From contig NZ_QPIW01000016.1 of the NCBI RefSeq assembly GCF_003339505.1, positions 62,001 through 126,000 on the forward strand: a DNA stretch of 64,000 nt, given 5' to 3'. Origin of the DNA: Runella aurantiaca. GTDB lineage: Bacteria; Bacteroidota; Bacteroidia; Cytophagales; Spirosomataceae. Below are positions 18,320 through 26,547 of the stretch, in pieces (position 1 is the stretch's first letter; the number at the start of each line of letters is the position of its first letter). The notes under the pieces were generated by a model, which saw nothing but the letters and a program-made list of their open reading frames with translations, ran no database searches and was not told the origin of the DNA. Made by a program: the position numbers and the translations under genes.

Positions 18320-18811
18320 ATGATAAAGGTAAATTTTCAGTTTTTATTCCCCGACCAAAAAAGACGTTGGTCGGGGATTTTTTTGGTATTGTTTGGATTA
18401 AGCGCCATGGCCAATGCCCAGTCCATCGGATATTATCCTTGGAACGGATTGCTGTCCGTCAGTACCAATCCCGTTAAGCCTGTTTGGCTGGACGTTCGGC
18501 TTCAAACCAACACGCTTTTTGGAAGTTTAAGTACCGAAATTTTGCCGATGGTCAACCTTTCGCGCAAGGAAAACTATCAGGTGTATTTGGGGGGTGGAAT
18601 TCGTTTTAATTTCATCGGGGTGCTTGCCAACCAGACCAACAATATTGTGGAAGGGTATTCGCTCAACATCGGCACGCGCGTGGCTCCGTTTAAATCGGTC
18701 CCCAACGTGCGGATCGCGTTTGAACTGGCACCTTATGTGGTGCGGAAATTTGATTCTGGCGTTTTAAAAAGTAACCTTGGCGTTGTGTACACTTTTGGAC
18801 GGAAAGAGTAG
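18320..18811 (+). CDS. Small exported protein, probable outer-membrane strand-rich family
   Basis: A 163-residue protein with a signal peptide: a long basic n-region (MIKVNFQFLFPDQKRRW), the hydrophobic core GIFLVLFGLSAM and cleavage after ANAQ. The mature part is rich in alternating beta strands (VWLDVRLQTNTLF, VYLGGGIRFNF, NLGVVYTFGRKE) and ends in an aromatic strand like small outer-membrane proteins. I do not recognise the family. ATG at 18320 is chosen; a GTG at 18299 is also possible. The codons for the n-region coincide with a terminator-like hairpin at 18349-18376, so transcription from ffh probably does not express it well. Confidence 0.6.
   Translation: MIKVNFQFLFPDQKRRWSGIFLVLFGLSAMANAQSIGYYPWNGLLSVSTNPVKPVWLDVRLQTNTLFGSLSTEILPMVNLSRKENYQVYLGGGIRFNFIGVLANQTNNIVEGYSLNIGTRVAPFKSVPNVRIAFELAPYVVRKFDSGVLKSNLGVVYTFGRKE
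18349..18383 (+). terminator. Terminator-like hairpin inside the 5' end of the next gene
   Basis: CCCCGACCA (18349-18357) pairs perfectly with TGGTCGGGG (18368-18376), and a run of seven T follows. It is the only terminator candidate after ffh, yet it falls within the first codons of the exported-protein gene that starts at 18320. Confidence 0.75.
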
Positions 18812-18831
18812 CTACTTTATTTTAATTCATA

Positions 18832-19359
18832 ATGGCTGAGATTGCATTTTATGGTTTTTCGGCGCTGTCCATCGGTGCGGCATTGACGATACTATTTACC
18901 CGCAATGTTATGTATGCGGCGCTTTGCCTTTTTCTGACGTTGTTGGGTGTTGCGGCGCTGTTTGTGTTGGCGGGTGCCGATTTTTTGGCCATTACGCAAA
19001 TCTTGATTTACGTAGGTGGCGTGTTGGTTTTGCTTATTTTCGGGATTATGCTCACCTACCGTCCCGACCGCGAAAGCAACCAAAAGAAAAACCTTGTGCT
19101 GACCAGTCACCTGAATCAATTTTGGGGCGGGCTAGTGGCTTTGGGTATTTTTGGTGTGTTGTTTTGGGTTATTCTCAACGCTAATTTTATGATTATCCAC
19201 TCGCCGCAGTTGGCAGAGTTTACACCGCAGCGCTCTACGTTACGAAGTATTGGAGTTCATTTGATGACTACGCACGTATGGGCTTTTGAGGTTGCGGGAC
19301 TTTTGTTGTTGATGGCTCTGGTGGGGGCGGCCTATATTGCGGCGCAGCGTGAGAAATGA
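18832..19359 (+). CDS. Second NuoJ-type complex I subunit, solitary
   Basis: A 175-residue ND6/NuoJ-family membrane protein with five hydrophobic helices. The family core is ITQILIYVGGVLVLLIFGIM, with the conserved YVGG-type helix break, preceded by AALCLFLTLLGVAALFVLAG. It is clearly different from NuoJ of the main operon (which has VYAGAIMVLFLFV), so it is a diverged paralogue rather than a recent copy. No nuoK follows; the next gene is an unrelated carboxypeptidase. Loss of neighbouring genes, or a role with nuoK-N encoded elsewhere, would both explain it. I considered antiporter subunits, but the length and core fit NuoJ best. Confidence 0.85.
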   Translation: MAEIAFYGFSALSIGAALTILFTRNVMYAALCLFLTLLGVAALFVLAGADFLAITQILIYVGGVLVLLIFGIMLTYRPDRESNQKKNLVLTSHLNQFWGGLVALGIFGVLFWVILNANFMIIHSPQLAEFTPQRSTLRSIGVHLMTTHVWAFEVAGLLLLMALVGAAYIAAQREK

Positions 19360-19428
19360 AGGACGTAAACCTCTGATTTATATTCATGCAAAGCCGTAGA
19401 GGTTGAATGTCTTGCCGAAATTTTCTTT

Positions 19429-20358
19429 ATGATTTATAATTCCTATAAAGTGATACGACCTCCTTATTTACAAGCGGGCGACCGTGTGGGTGTATTGGCG
19501 TTGGCGAGTCAGGTATCGTACGATGCGTTGTTTGAAGGCTTGCGAATGCTACGGGAAGATTGGCAACTTGAAGTGGTAGAAGGCGCTACGTTACGGACAA
19601 GTTACCACCAATTTGCGGGTACAGACGATGAGCGTCGCGCCGACTTTCAGCGCATGATGGACGACCCGAATATCAAAGCTGTTTTTTCGGCACGGGGAGG
19701 GTACGGAAGCTCTAAACTCATTGATGGACTGAGTTTTAGGGAATTCAAAAAATATCCTAAATGGATTGTAGGGTTCAGTGACATAACGGCCTTGCATTGC
19801 CATCTTCATCGCCTATCGTTTGAAAGTTTACACGCCACTATGCCAAAGCTATTTGGACAAGAAGGGGCCTCCAATGCCGTGGAGACGCTGCGAAAGGCAC
19901 TTTGGGGAGAACCATTACAGTATGAAGTAGTTGCGCATCCTTTCAATCGGACTGGTACCGCTACTGGGCAAGTAGTCGGTGGGAATTTATGCCTCTTGGC
20001 GCATTTGATTGGCTCGCTTTCGGAATTGGACACCCGAGGCAAGCTACTTTTTATCGAAGATGTAGAAGAGACCTATTACAACCTCGACCGCATGATGGTG
20101 CAGCTCAAAAGGGCCCGAAAATTAGACCAATTGGCAGGACTGATTGTGGGGCAATTTACGGATATGAAAGACAATGATACCATCAAATTCGGCAAAAATG
20201 CGAATGAGATAATTGCTGAATTTGTAGCGGAATATGATTATCCCGTTTGCTTTGATTTTCCCGTAGGCCACGTGCCCGACAACCGCGCTATGATGGTGGG
20301 GCGGGAAGCTCAACTGTCAGTCAAGTCCGAAAGTACAAGATTGATTTTTGTAAATTGA
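19429..20358 (+). CDS. LD-carboxypeptidase (peptidase family S66)
   Basis: A 309-residue cytoplasmic murein-recycling enzyme that removes the terminal D-alanine from tetrapeptide muropeptides. Family S66 marks are present: the nucleophile loop SARGGYGSSKLIDGL (residues about 88-102), a region with FSDITALHCHLHR, the catalytic Glu in FIEDVEETYYNLDRMM and the His in FPVGHVPDNRAMM. No signal peptide is present. Preceded by a 69-base gap after the NuoJ-like gene and likely transcribed with it or from a weak promoter. Function confidence is high at family level. Confidence 0.92.
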   Translation: MIYNSYKVIRPPYLQAGDRVGVLALASQVSYDALFEGLRMLREDWQLEVVEGATLRTSYHQFAGTDDERRADFQRMMDDPNIKAVFSARGGYGSSKLIDGLSFREFKKYPKWIVGFSDITALHCHLHRLSFESLHATMPKLFGQEGASNAVETLRKALWGEPLQYEVVAHPFNRTGTATGQVVGGNLCLLAHLIGSLSELDTRGKLLFIEDVEETYYNLDRMMVQLKRARKLDQLAGLIVGQFTDMKDNDTIKFGKNANEIIAEFVAEYDYPVCFDFPVGHVPDNRAMMVGREAQLSVKSESTRLIFVN

Positions 20359-20403
20359 TTCTTCTTTTAACCCTGTTTTACTTTTTAAAACCCCAACCAT
20401 TCT

Positions 20404-21381
20404 ATGAAAAAAATACTGTTTCTATCACTTTTGTTGCTCACCGCTCAACTCTACGCCCAAAAAAACACCGCAGAGACTTCTGGAAACCCTCTTTTTAAGG
20501 GTTGGTATGCCGACCCCGAAGGGATTATTTTTGGTAAGGAATACTGGATTTATCCAACGTTTTCTGCTCCGTACAACAAGCAAGTTTTTTTTGATGCCTT
20601 CTCTTCGCCTGATTTGATTCACTGGACCAAGCATTCAACAATTCTTGATACCGCCCGCGTCAAATGGGCAAAACGCGCCATGTGGGCTCCTTCCATCATT
20701 GAAAAAGGCGGTAAATACTACCTGTTTTTTGGAGCTAACGACATTCAAAGTGACAAAGAAAAAGGCGGTATCGGGGTAGCGGTGGCCAACCACCCAGCGG
20801 GGCCATTTACGGATTATCTTGGCAAACCGCTGATTGATAAATTTCATAACGGAGCGCAACCCATCGATCAGTTTGTGTACAAAGATGGCAACAATTATTA
20901 CCTCATCTACGGAGGATGGAGGCACTGTAACATTGCTAAATTGAAAGACGATTTTACGGGCTTTGTCCCTTTTGAAGACGGAAGTACATTTAAAGAAATT
21001 ACGCCCGAAAACTACGTAGAAGGCCCGTTTATGTTTAAAAAGAACGGGAAATACTACTTTATGTGGTCGGAAGGTGGCTGGACAGGCCCCAATTACAGCG
21101 TGGCGTATGCCATCGCCGATTCGCCTTTTGGTCCTTTCAAGCGCGTTGGAAAGATATTGCAGCAAGACCCGAAAGTAGCCACGGGCGCGGGGCATCATTC
21201 GGTGATTCATCACGAAAAAGACGATACATGGTACATTGTTTACCACCGCCGTCCGTTGGGTGAAACCGACGGAAATGCCCGCGTAACCTGTATGGACCAG
21301 CTGTTTTTTGATGAGAATGGTTTGATAAAACCCGTAGTGATTACCAACGAAGGAGTAGGGAAACGCCTTCTCGGTAAATAG
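20404..21381 (+). CDS. Secreted glycoside hydrolase, family 43 type
   Basis: A 325-residue exported five-bladed propeller hydrolase. A signal peptide spans residues 1-19 (ending LYAQ). The three GH43 acidic positions can be placed: Asp in WYADPEGIIFG (general base), Asp in FGANDIQSDK or the nearby WAPSI motif (pKa modulator) and Glu in YVEGPFMFKKNGKYYF (general acid). WAPSIIEKGGKYYLFF is a hallmark of the family. Likely activity is on arabinosyl or xylosyl side chains. The sensor kinase gene follows 68 bases downstream on the same strand, so the two may be functionally linked. Confidence 0.88.
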   Translation: MKKILFLSLLLLTAQLYAQKNTAETSGNPLFKGWYADPEGIIFGKEYWIYPTFSAPYNKQVFFDAFSSPDLIHWTKHSTILDTARVKWAKRAMWAPSIIEKGGKYYLFFGANDIQSDKEKGGIGVAVANHPAGPFTDYLGKPLIDKFHNGAQPIDQFVYKDGNNYYLIYGGWRHCNIAKLKDDFTGFVPFEDGSTFKEITPENYVEGPFMFKKNGKYYFMWSEGGWTGPNYSVAYAIADSPFGPFKRVGKILQQDPKVATGAGHHSVIHHEKDDTWYIVYHRRPLGETDGNARVTCMDQLFFDENGLIKPVVITNEGVGKRLLGK

Positions 21382-21449
21382 TATATTTTTTGTAACTTGC
21401 TGCCTAACGCTTTCAATTAGAAGAAGTTGATTTAAACTTTTCTACGGCC

Positions 21450-24400
21450 TTGTACAAATTCATCGTCCTCATAGTAGCAATCGGTGTGGGTCTGAAAGGG
21501 TGGGCGCAAGACTACCGTTTGGAGCATATTGGGGTGAATCAGGGACTATCGCAAGGGTCTCCCTACCACATGCTCAAAGATTCGCGTGGGTTTATGTGGT
21601 TTGGTACCCAAGATGGGGTCAATCGCTACGATGGACACACGTTTAGGGTCTATAAACCCGACGTGAAAGACCCGTATTCGCTGCATGGAGTCAATATTGC
21701 GGGGCTGGTGGAAGATAAGCAAGGAAACGTATGGTTAGGTACGGAAGAAGGACTCAACTGTTACGAACGAGCCACTGACCGCTTTCGCTTGGTGATAGAC
21801 AAATCCCAAAAAGGCATAAAACGCCGTACGTCTCCTTTTTATGTTAATGCGGATGAGCTTTGGTACATACGCGAAGGCGACGGTATCTTGGCGTATGAAT
21901 TTAAAACGGGGAAGCACCGCGTGGTAGCCCCCAAAGTATTTATTACTCAGGATTTTGACTACATCGACTGGACCACCCGCACCCCTGCGGGGGATGTGTG
22001 GATGGTGGGCACGAAGGGGGTGGTAAAATATAGCATTAAAGAAAAAAAATACCATTATTATTTCAGTGACCACGCGGAGAATAAACTAGGTTACCCGCTG
22101 AATATCATTTGTTTATACGTAGATTCTAAAAATATTGTCTGGCTGGGGTCATTGCGGGGAATGATTAGACTCGACCCTGCTTGCGGAGAGTTTCAGTTGT
22201 TTGATAAAACACCCGATAACCGAAATTTGGGTGCGGTGTACAGCATTGCCGAAGGAATCAATCATAAACTTTGGATTGGTACGCAGCGCAACGGATTTTG
22301 GAATTTTGACACCAAAAAAAGAGAGCTACAGGCGGTTTATTTGCCTCATGTGACGCCGAGAAATTTGGATAATTATGAAATTACCAGAATATATGTTGAT
22401 AATCGGGGCATCATTTGGGCCAATGTTGACCCCGACGGACTGCTTAAAATTATCCCTAACGCTTCGATTTTTTATAAGATTACAGACAGCCCCAACTTGC
22501 CCCCAACTAGGAGGTTAGACAACTTTTCGGTGCGGTGCATAATCCAAGCCCCCGATGGAAATATGTGGATTGGAACCGAGGGGAGTATCGCGGTACTAAA
22601 TCCCAAAAATCGAACCATTCTTAAACGTTATCTGACTCAATCGAATTCGCCTTCGCTGCCTTCCGTCAATTTTATTAAATCGTTTTTCCGCGACAGCCAA
22701 AATCAAATGTGGTTGGGAACCTATGGCGGACTGATGCAATTTGACGCTAAAACCGAAAAATTTCAATTATACCAGTTTGACCAAAATCCTTCCCGAAACA
22801 ACTATACCCGCAATATTCTGGAGTTGTCGGATGGACGCTTGTTTTTAGGAACTCCGCTTGGCCCGTGGATTTTTGACCCCAAGACCAAAACGTTTTCGGA
22901 GTCGCCGATTTTGAAAAATAGGAATGTGTTTTCGGTCTATCAGGCCAAAGATTCTACCATTTGGCTCTCGGCTTATTTTGAGGGACTGTATGGTTTTAAA
23001 TACCAGAACCGACAGTGGAAACAGGTGTATTCAGGAATGAAGCAGTTCAATATCAACGTAATACGAGAGGATACTGTGAGCCGAAAACTTTGGATTGGTA
23101 CTGAAAAAGGATTGATTGAACTGAATCCAGTCGACCGCCGGTATACGTTTTACGACGAGCGTCATGGTATTGCCAATTCGTACATTTATGGCGTTGTGTC
23201 TGATAAACAACGGAATTTGTGGCTCAGCACCAACCACGGGATTTCGCAGTTGGATATTCAAACGCGTCAATTTCGCAATTTTGACCTAACCGACGGGATT
23301 CAGGGCTATGAATACAACGGAAACGCCTTTGCAATGAGCAAAGAAGGGGAGATTTTTTTTGGTGGGGTCAAAGGGTTTAATAGTTTTTTCCCTGAACGAA
23401 TTCGAAAACTTTCCTTTAAACCGAGCGTTCATTTATATAATTTTAAAGTGAATGAAGGCGGGTATCCTCTGGCAAAACAAATTAACGAAACTGATGTAAT
23501 TTCGCTGTCTTACGATCAAAACACCCTTTCGATGGAGTTTGCGGCCATTGATTATTACAGCAATGGGCAAAATACCTATCGTTATAAATTGGAAGGATTA
23601 GATAAAAAGTGGATCATCAGCAATGATCGAAATTACGTTCGTTATGCCAATCTTTCTCATGGCAAATACGTATTTAGGGTGTCGGCCGCCAACCGAGACG
23701 GGGTGTGGAGTGACAGTGAAAAGACACTGTACATTCGCATAAATCCTCCTTTTTGGCAAACGTGGTGGTTCTACATTTTTTGCACAGGGCTGGTGGGTTA
23801 TGTGGCGTTTATGGCGGGCAGAAACCGCCTCGTCAGCTTAAAACAGAAGGAGCAAGAACGCCTAAAAATTGCCCTTGAGGCGCAGGAACAAGAGCGGAAG
23901 CAGATTGCCCAAGACCTGCACGACGAAGTAGGTGCCCGCTTGGCAACCCTGAAATTATACGCGTCGTCGCTGACAAAATACCTTTCTGACCATCCCGAAA
24001 GTCAGGAAATCAAGAAAAAGACCCTCGAAATCATCAATGATTCTATCGTAGATATTCGGCGGATGCTGCGGGAACTCAGCCCCCGAATGCTCGAACAATA
24101 CGGCTATGCGGCCGCCGTAGAGGCTTTGGCCGAAAAAATCAGGCAATCGGGGGAGGTCAGTGTAGAAGTAGATGCGTCGCGTTTGCCCGAACGTTTTCCT
24201 GCCGAAATTGAAACGGGCCTGTATCGAGTCACGCAGGAACTGATGAATAATACCCTTAAACACGCCGAAGCAAAAAAAATTACAATTCGGGTCCATCTTG
24301 ACGACGATATTATTCATTTTGACTACTTCGACGACGGCAAAGGATTTACGTACAGCCAAGCAAAACAAGGGCTGGGCATTGGCAATATCGAATCGAGAGT

Positions 24401-24554
24401 GGCGGTTTTGCGAGGCCAGATTGTGTGGACGCCCATCGTGGGAGAAGGAAACGCAGTCTTTATTCAAATTCCGCTGTATCCCAGATTTCCCGCTTTTTCT
24501 CTCCCCAACCCGCAGGATATTTTCGACGCTATTCAGAAGTTTTTTCGGAAATAG
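21450..24554 (+). CDS. Propeller-sensor histidine kinase (HisKA_3 / NarX-like)
   Basis: A 1034-residue membrane kinase. A signal peptide (to about residue 20, ending GWAQ) precedes two periplasmic beta-propellers built of two-component-regulator repeats with WxGT motifs such as MWFGTQDGVNRYDG and VWLGTEEGLNCYE. A Y_Y_Y Ig-like domain (about 665-760) leads to one membrane helix (WWFYIFCTGLVGYVAFMAG). The cytoplasmic part has the HisKA_3 box QIAQDLHDEVGARLATLKLY and an HATPase with ELMNNTLKHAEAKK, DDGKGF and GLGIGNIESRV. No ATG exists between the upstream stop at 21405 and the signal peptide, so TTG at 21450 is the start. No response regulator gene follows. Such sensors usually read out extracellular glycans. 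Confidence 0.92.
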   Translation: MYKFIVLIVAIGVGLKGWAQDYRLEHIGVNQGLSQGSPYHMLKDSRGFMWFGTQDGVNRYDGHTFRVYKPDVKDPYSLHGVNIAGLVEDKQGNVWLGTEEGLNCYERATDRFRLVIDKSQKGIKRRTSPFYVNADELWYIREGDGILAYEFKTGKHRVVAPKVFITQDFDYIDWTTRTPAGDVWMVGTKGVVKYSIKEKKYHYYFSDHAENKLGYPLNIICLYVDSKNIVWLGSLRGMIRLDPACGEFQLFDKTPDNRNLGAVYSIAEGINHKLWIGTQRNGFWNFDTKKRELQAVYLPHVTPRNLDNYEITRIYVDNRGIIWANVDPDGLLKIIPNASIFYKITDSPNLPPTRRLDNFSVRCIIQAPDGNMWIGTEGSIAVLNPKNRTILKRYLTQSNSPSLPSVNFIKSFFRDSQNQMWLGTYGGLMQFDAKTEKFQLYQFDQNPSRNNYTRNILELSDGRLFLGTPLGPWIFDPKTKTFSESPILKNRNVFSVYQAKDSTIWLSAYFEGLYGFKYQNRQWKQVYSGMKQFNINVIREDTVSRKLWIGTEKGLIELNPVDRRYTFYDERHGIANSYIYGVVSDKQRNLWLSTNHGISQLDIQTRQFRNFDLTDGIQGYEYNGNAFAMSKEGEIFFGGVKGFNSFFPERIRKLSFKPSVHLYNFKVNEGGYPLAKQINETDVISLSYDQNTLSMEFAAIDYYSNGQNTYRYKLEGLDKKWIISNDRNYVRYANLSHGKYVFRVSAANRDGVWSDSEKTLYIRINPPFWQTWWFYIFCTGLVGYVAFMAGRNRLVSLKQKEQERLKIALEAQEQERKQIAQDLHDEVGARLATLKLYASSLTKYLSDHPESQEIKKKTLEIINDSIVDIRRMLRELSPRMLEQYGYAAAVEALAEKIRQSGEVSVEVDASRLPERFPAEIETGLYRVTQELMNNTLKHAEAKKITIRVHLDDDIIHFDYFDDGKGFTYSQAKQGLGIGNIESRVAVLRGQIVWTPIVGEGNAVFIQIPLYPRFPAFSLPNPQDIFDAIQKFFRK

Positions 24555-24570
24555 TCAACTTCTCCGTTTT

Positions 24571-26340
24571 TTACGCAAACATCTCTTCAATCTCAGCTTT
24601 GTATTTTTCTTGGATGATTCTCCGCTTGGGTTTCAGGGTGGGGGTTAGTTCGCCATTGGCGGCGGTCAACTCGCGGGCCAATAAATGGTATTTCTTTACG
24701 CGCTCGTAGGGGGCCAATTCCTTGTTCTCGTTTTCTATTTCACTCCGAATTTTAGCACTTACCTTTTCGTTTTTAAGAATCTCATCGTCAGAGGTATAGG
24801 TAATGTTTTCGATTCGACAAAACTCTTTGATGGCGTCAAAAGAAGGGACAATTAGGGCGGCGGCGTATTTCTGTCCGTCGCCGAGAACTACCGCCTGTTC
24901 GATAAAAAATGACTCCTTCAATTTTGCTTCAACGGCCTGCGGGGCTACGTATTTTCCAGCCGAGATTTTGAATATTTCCTTTTTTCGGTCGGTCAATTTT
25001 AAAAATTTATCATCGACCCACTGGCCGATGTCGCCCGTGTGAAACCAGCCATCGGCCGAAATCGCTTCGGCAGTCAGGTGGGGTTTGCGGTAATATCCCT
25101 TCATAACGTTGGGGCCTTTGACCAAAATTTCGCCATCGTCGGCGAGTTTTACCTCCACGCCATCAATCACCATCCCGACGGTGCCGATGCGAATTTCCTG
25201 TTGGGGATACAAGCGGTTGAAGGAAATCACGGGCGAGGTTTCGGTCAGTCCGTAGCCCTCACACACGGGAATTCCCGCCGCCCAAAACACCCTGGCAATG
25301 CGCGGCGGAGTGGCCGCGGCCCCGACCACAATCATCTGGAGTTTACCGCCGAGGGCCTCTTGCCATTTGCTAAAAACCAGTTTTTTGGCCAACGAAAGTT
25401 GGGTGTTGTACCACCAGCCCATGTCTTTGTTGGGGTCGTATTTTAACCCTAAATCCAAGGCCCACAGGAAGATATTGCGCGAAACCCGCGACAACTCGTA
25501 GCCTTTTGCCACGATTTTGTCGTATACTTTTTCGAGTAGACGTGGCACCGTCGAGAGCACCGTAGGGTGCACTTCGCGCAGGTTTTCGGCAATGGTGGCC
25601 ACGCTTTCGGCGTAATAAATCGAAATGCCCGAGCGCAAATATACGTACTGGACCATCCGCTCAAAGACGTGATTGAGCGGCAAAAAACTCAAAGCCCGGG
25701 CTTCGGGACCAAAGGCAATCAGCTTCCGACCTTCTTCGGCATTGCTCAAAATATTGCGGTGCGAAATCATGACTCCTTTGGGGTCGCCGGTGGTGCCTGA
25801 GGTATAAATAATGCTCAATAAATCGTCGGGGTGGACTGCGGCTTTCATGGCTTCGAGCTTGGGGCGATTGGCTTCGTCGGCTTTGCCCATGACATCGGTA
25901 AGATTTTTGGCACTTTTGACGGCATCAAATGTGTACATTTCTTCTACAGAAGGGGCCGTAGCCACCACGTCAATCAGTTTTCTAAACAGGCCCGCGTCGC
26001 CCACAAATACGAACTTTACTTCGGCTTCGTGAAAAATATATTGAAAATCGTCGAGTGTCAGGGTAGGGTAAATTGGCACCGAAACTGCTCCAACTTGCTG
26101 AATACCAAAGTCTACAATGTTCCATTCGGGGCGACCTTCTGACACGATTGCGATGCGGTCGCCTGCTTGTACACCCAACTGGATGAGGCCCAAACTGACT
26201 TTGTCGACCTCTTCGCAAAACTGTTGTGACGAAAACGTAACCCATTCGCCGTGTCGTTTACAGGCCAGCGTATCGGGCTTATTTTGTGGTTTGACGTAGA
26301 GGTCTAAAAAATCAAATATACGGGTAGCAACGGTTTGCAT
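24571..26340 (-). CDS. fadD: Long-chain fatty acid-CoA ligase (AMP-forming)
   Basis: A 589-residue acyl-adenylate/thioester-forming enzyme. The P-loop YTSGTTGDPKGVMISH lies near residues 182-197; GYGLTETSPVI and the hinge DRKKEIFKISAGKYVAP with the C-terminal catalytic lysine region follow. Length and the class of C-terminal domain fit long-chain acyl-CoA synthetases. It activates fatty acids for the beta-oxidation genes at 1.1-4.5 kb and for lipid synthesis. The gene converges with the sensor kinase with only 16 bases between stop codons and no clear hairpin. Confidence 0.94.
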   Translation of the reverse strand: MQTVATRIFDFLDLYVKPQNKPDTLACKRHGEWVTFSSQQFCEEVDKVSLGLIQLGVQAGDRIAIVSEGRPEWNIVDFGIQQVGAVSVPIYPTLTLDDFQYIFHEAEVKFVFVGDAGLFRKLIDVVATAPSVEEMYTFDAVKSAKNLTDVMGKADEANRPKLEAMKAAVHPDDLLSIIYTSGTTGDPKGVMISHRNILSNAEEGRKLIAFGPEARALSFLPLNHVFERMVQYVYLRSGISIYYAESVATIAENLREVHPTVLSTVPRLLEKVYDKIVAKGYELSRVSRNIFLWALDLGLKYDPNKDMGWWYNTQLSLAKKLVFSKWQEALGGKLQMIVVGAAATPPRIARVFWAAGIPVCEGYGLTETSPVISFNRLYPQQEIRIGTVGMVIDGVEVKLADDGEILVKGPNVMKGYYRKPHLTAEAISADGWFHTGDIGQWVDDKFLKLTDRKKEIFKISAGKYVAPQAVEAKLKESFFIEQAVVLGDGQKYAAALIVPSFDAIKEFCRIENITYTSDDEILKNEKVSAKIRSEIENENKELAPYERVKKYHLLARELTAANGELTPTLKPKRRIIQEKYKAEIEEMFA

Positions 26341-26399
26341 GTTGTTGGAGGAGATTGATTGGGCGTAAAGTAAAGTAAAAAAAGAAGACGTATGAAGAA

Positions 26400-26407
26400 C
26401 AAAGTTA
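26400..26407 (-). promoter_or_regulatory. -7 element of the acyl-CoA ligase gene
   Basis: TAACTTTG on the minus strand matches TAnnTTTG and lies 60 bases before the start codon at 26340. A -33 TTG at the right distance is not evident. Confidence 0.4.
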
Positions 26408-26547
26408 TTTGACGGTAAAAAATGAAACAGTAACCATTGAAAAATGGTAGACCGTTGATTCGTTCAACTTTTTGGCCGTAATTTAGTTTTAACTTTTGAT
26501 GAGTCATTCTTCGTTATGAACGGTTAACTATTAAACACCCCTCTCGC

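Noticed and set aside
18832-19359. Reading the solitary NuoJ-like protein as an antiporter (Mrp) subunit
   Set aside because: Helix number, length and the YVGG-type core fit NuoJ/ND6; other Mrp genes are absent.
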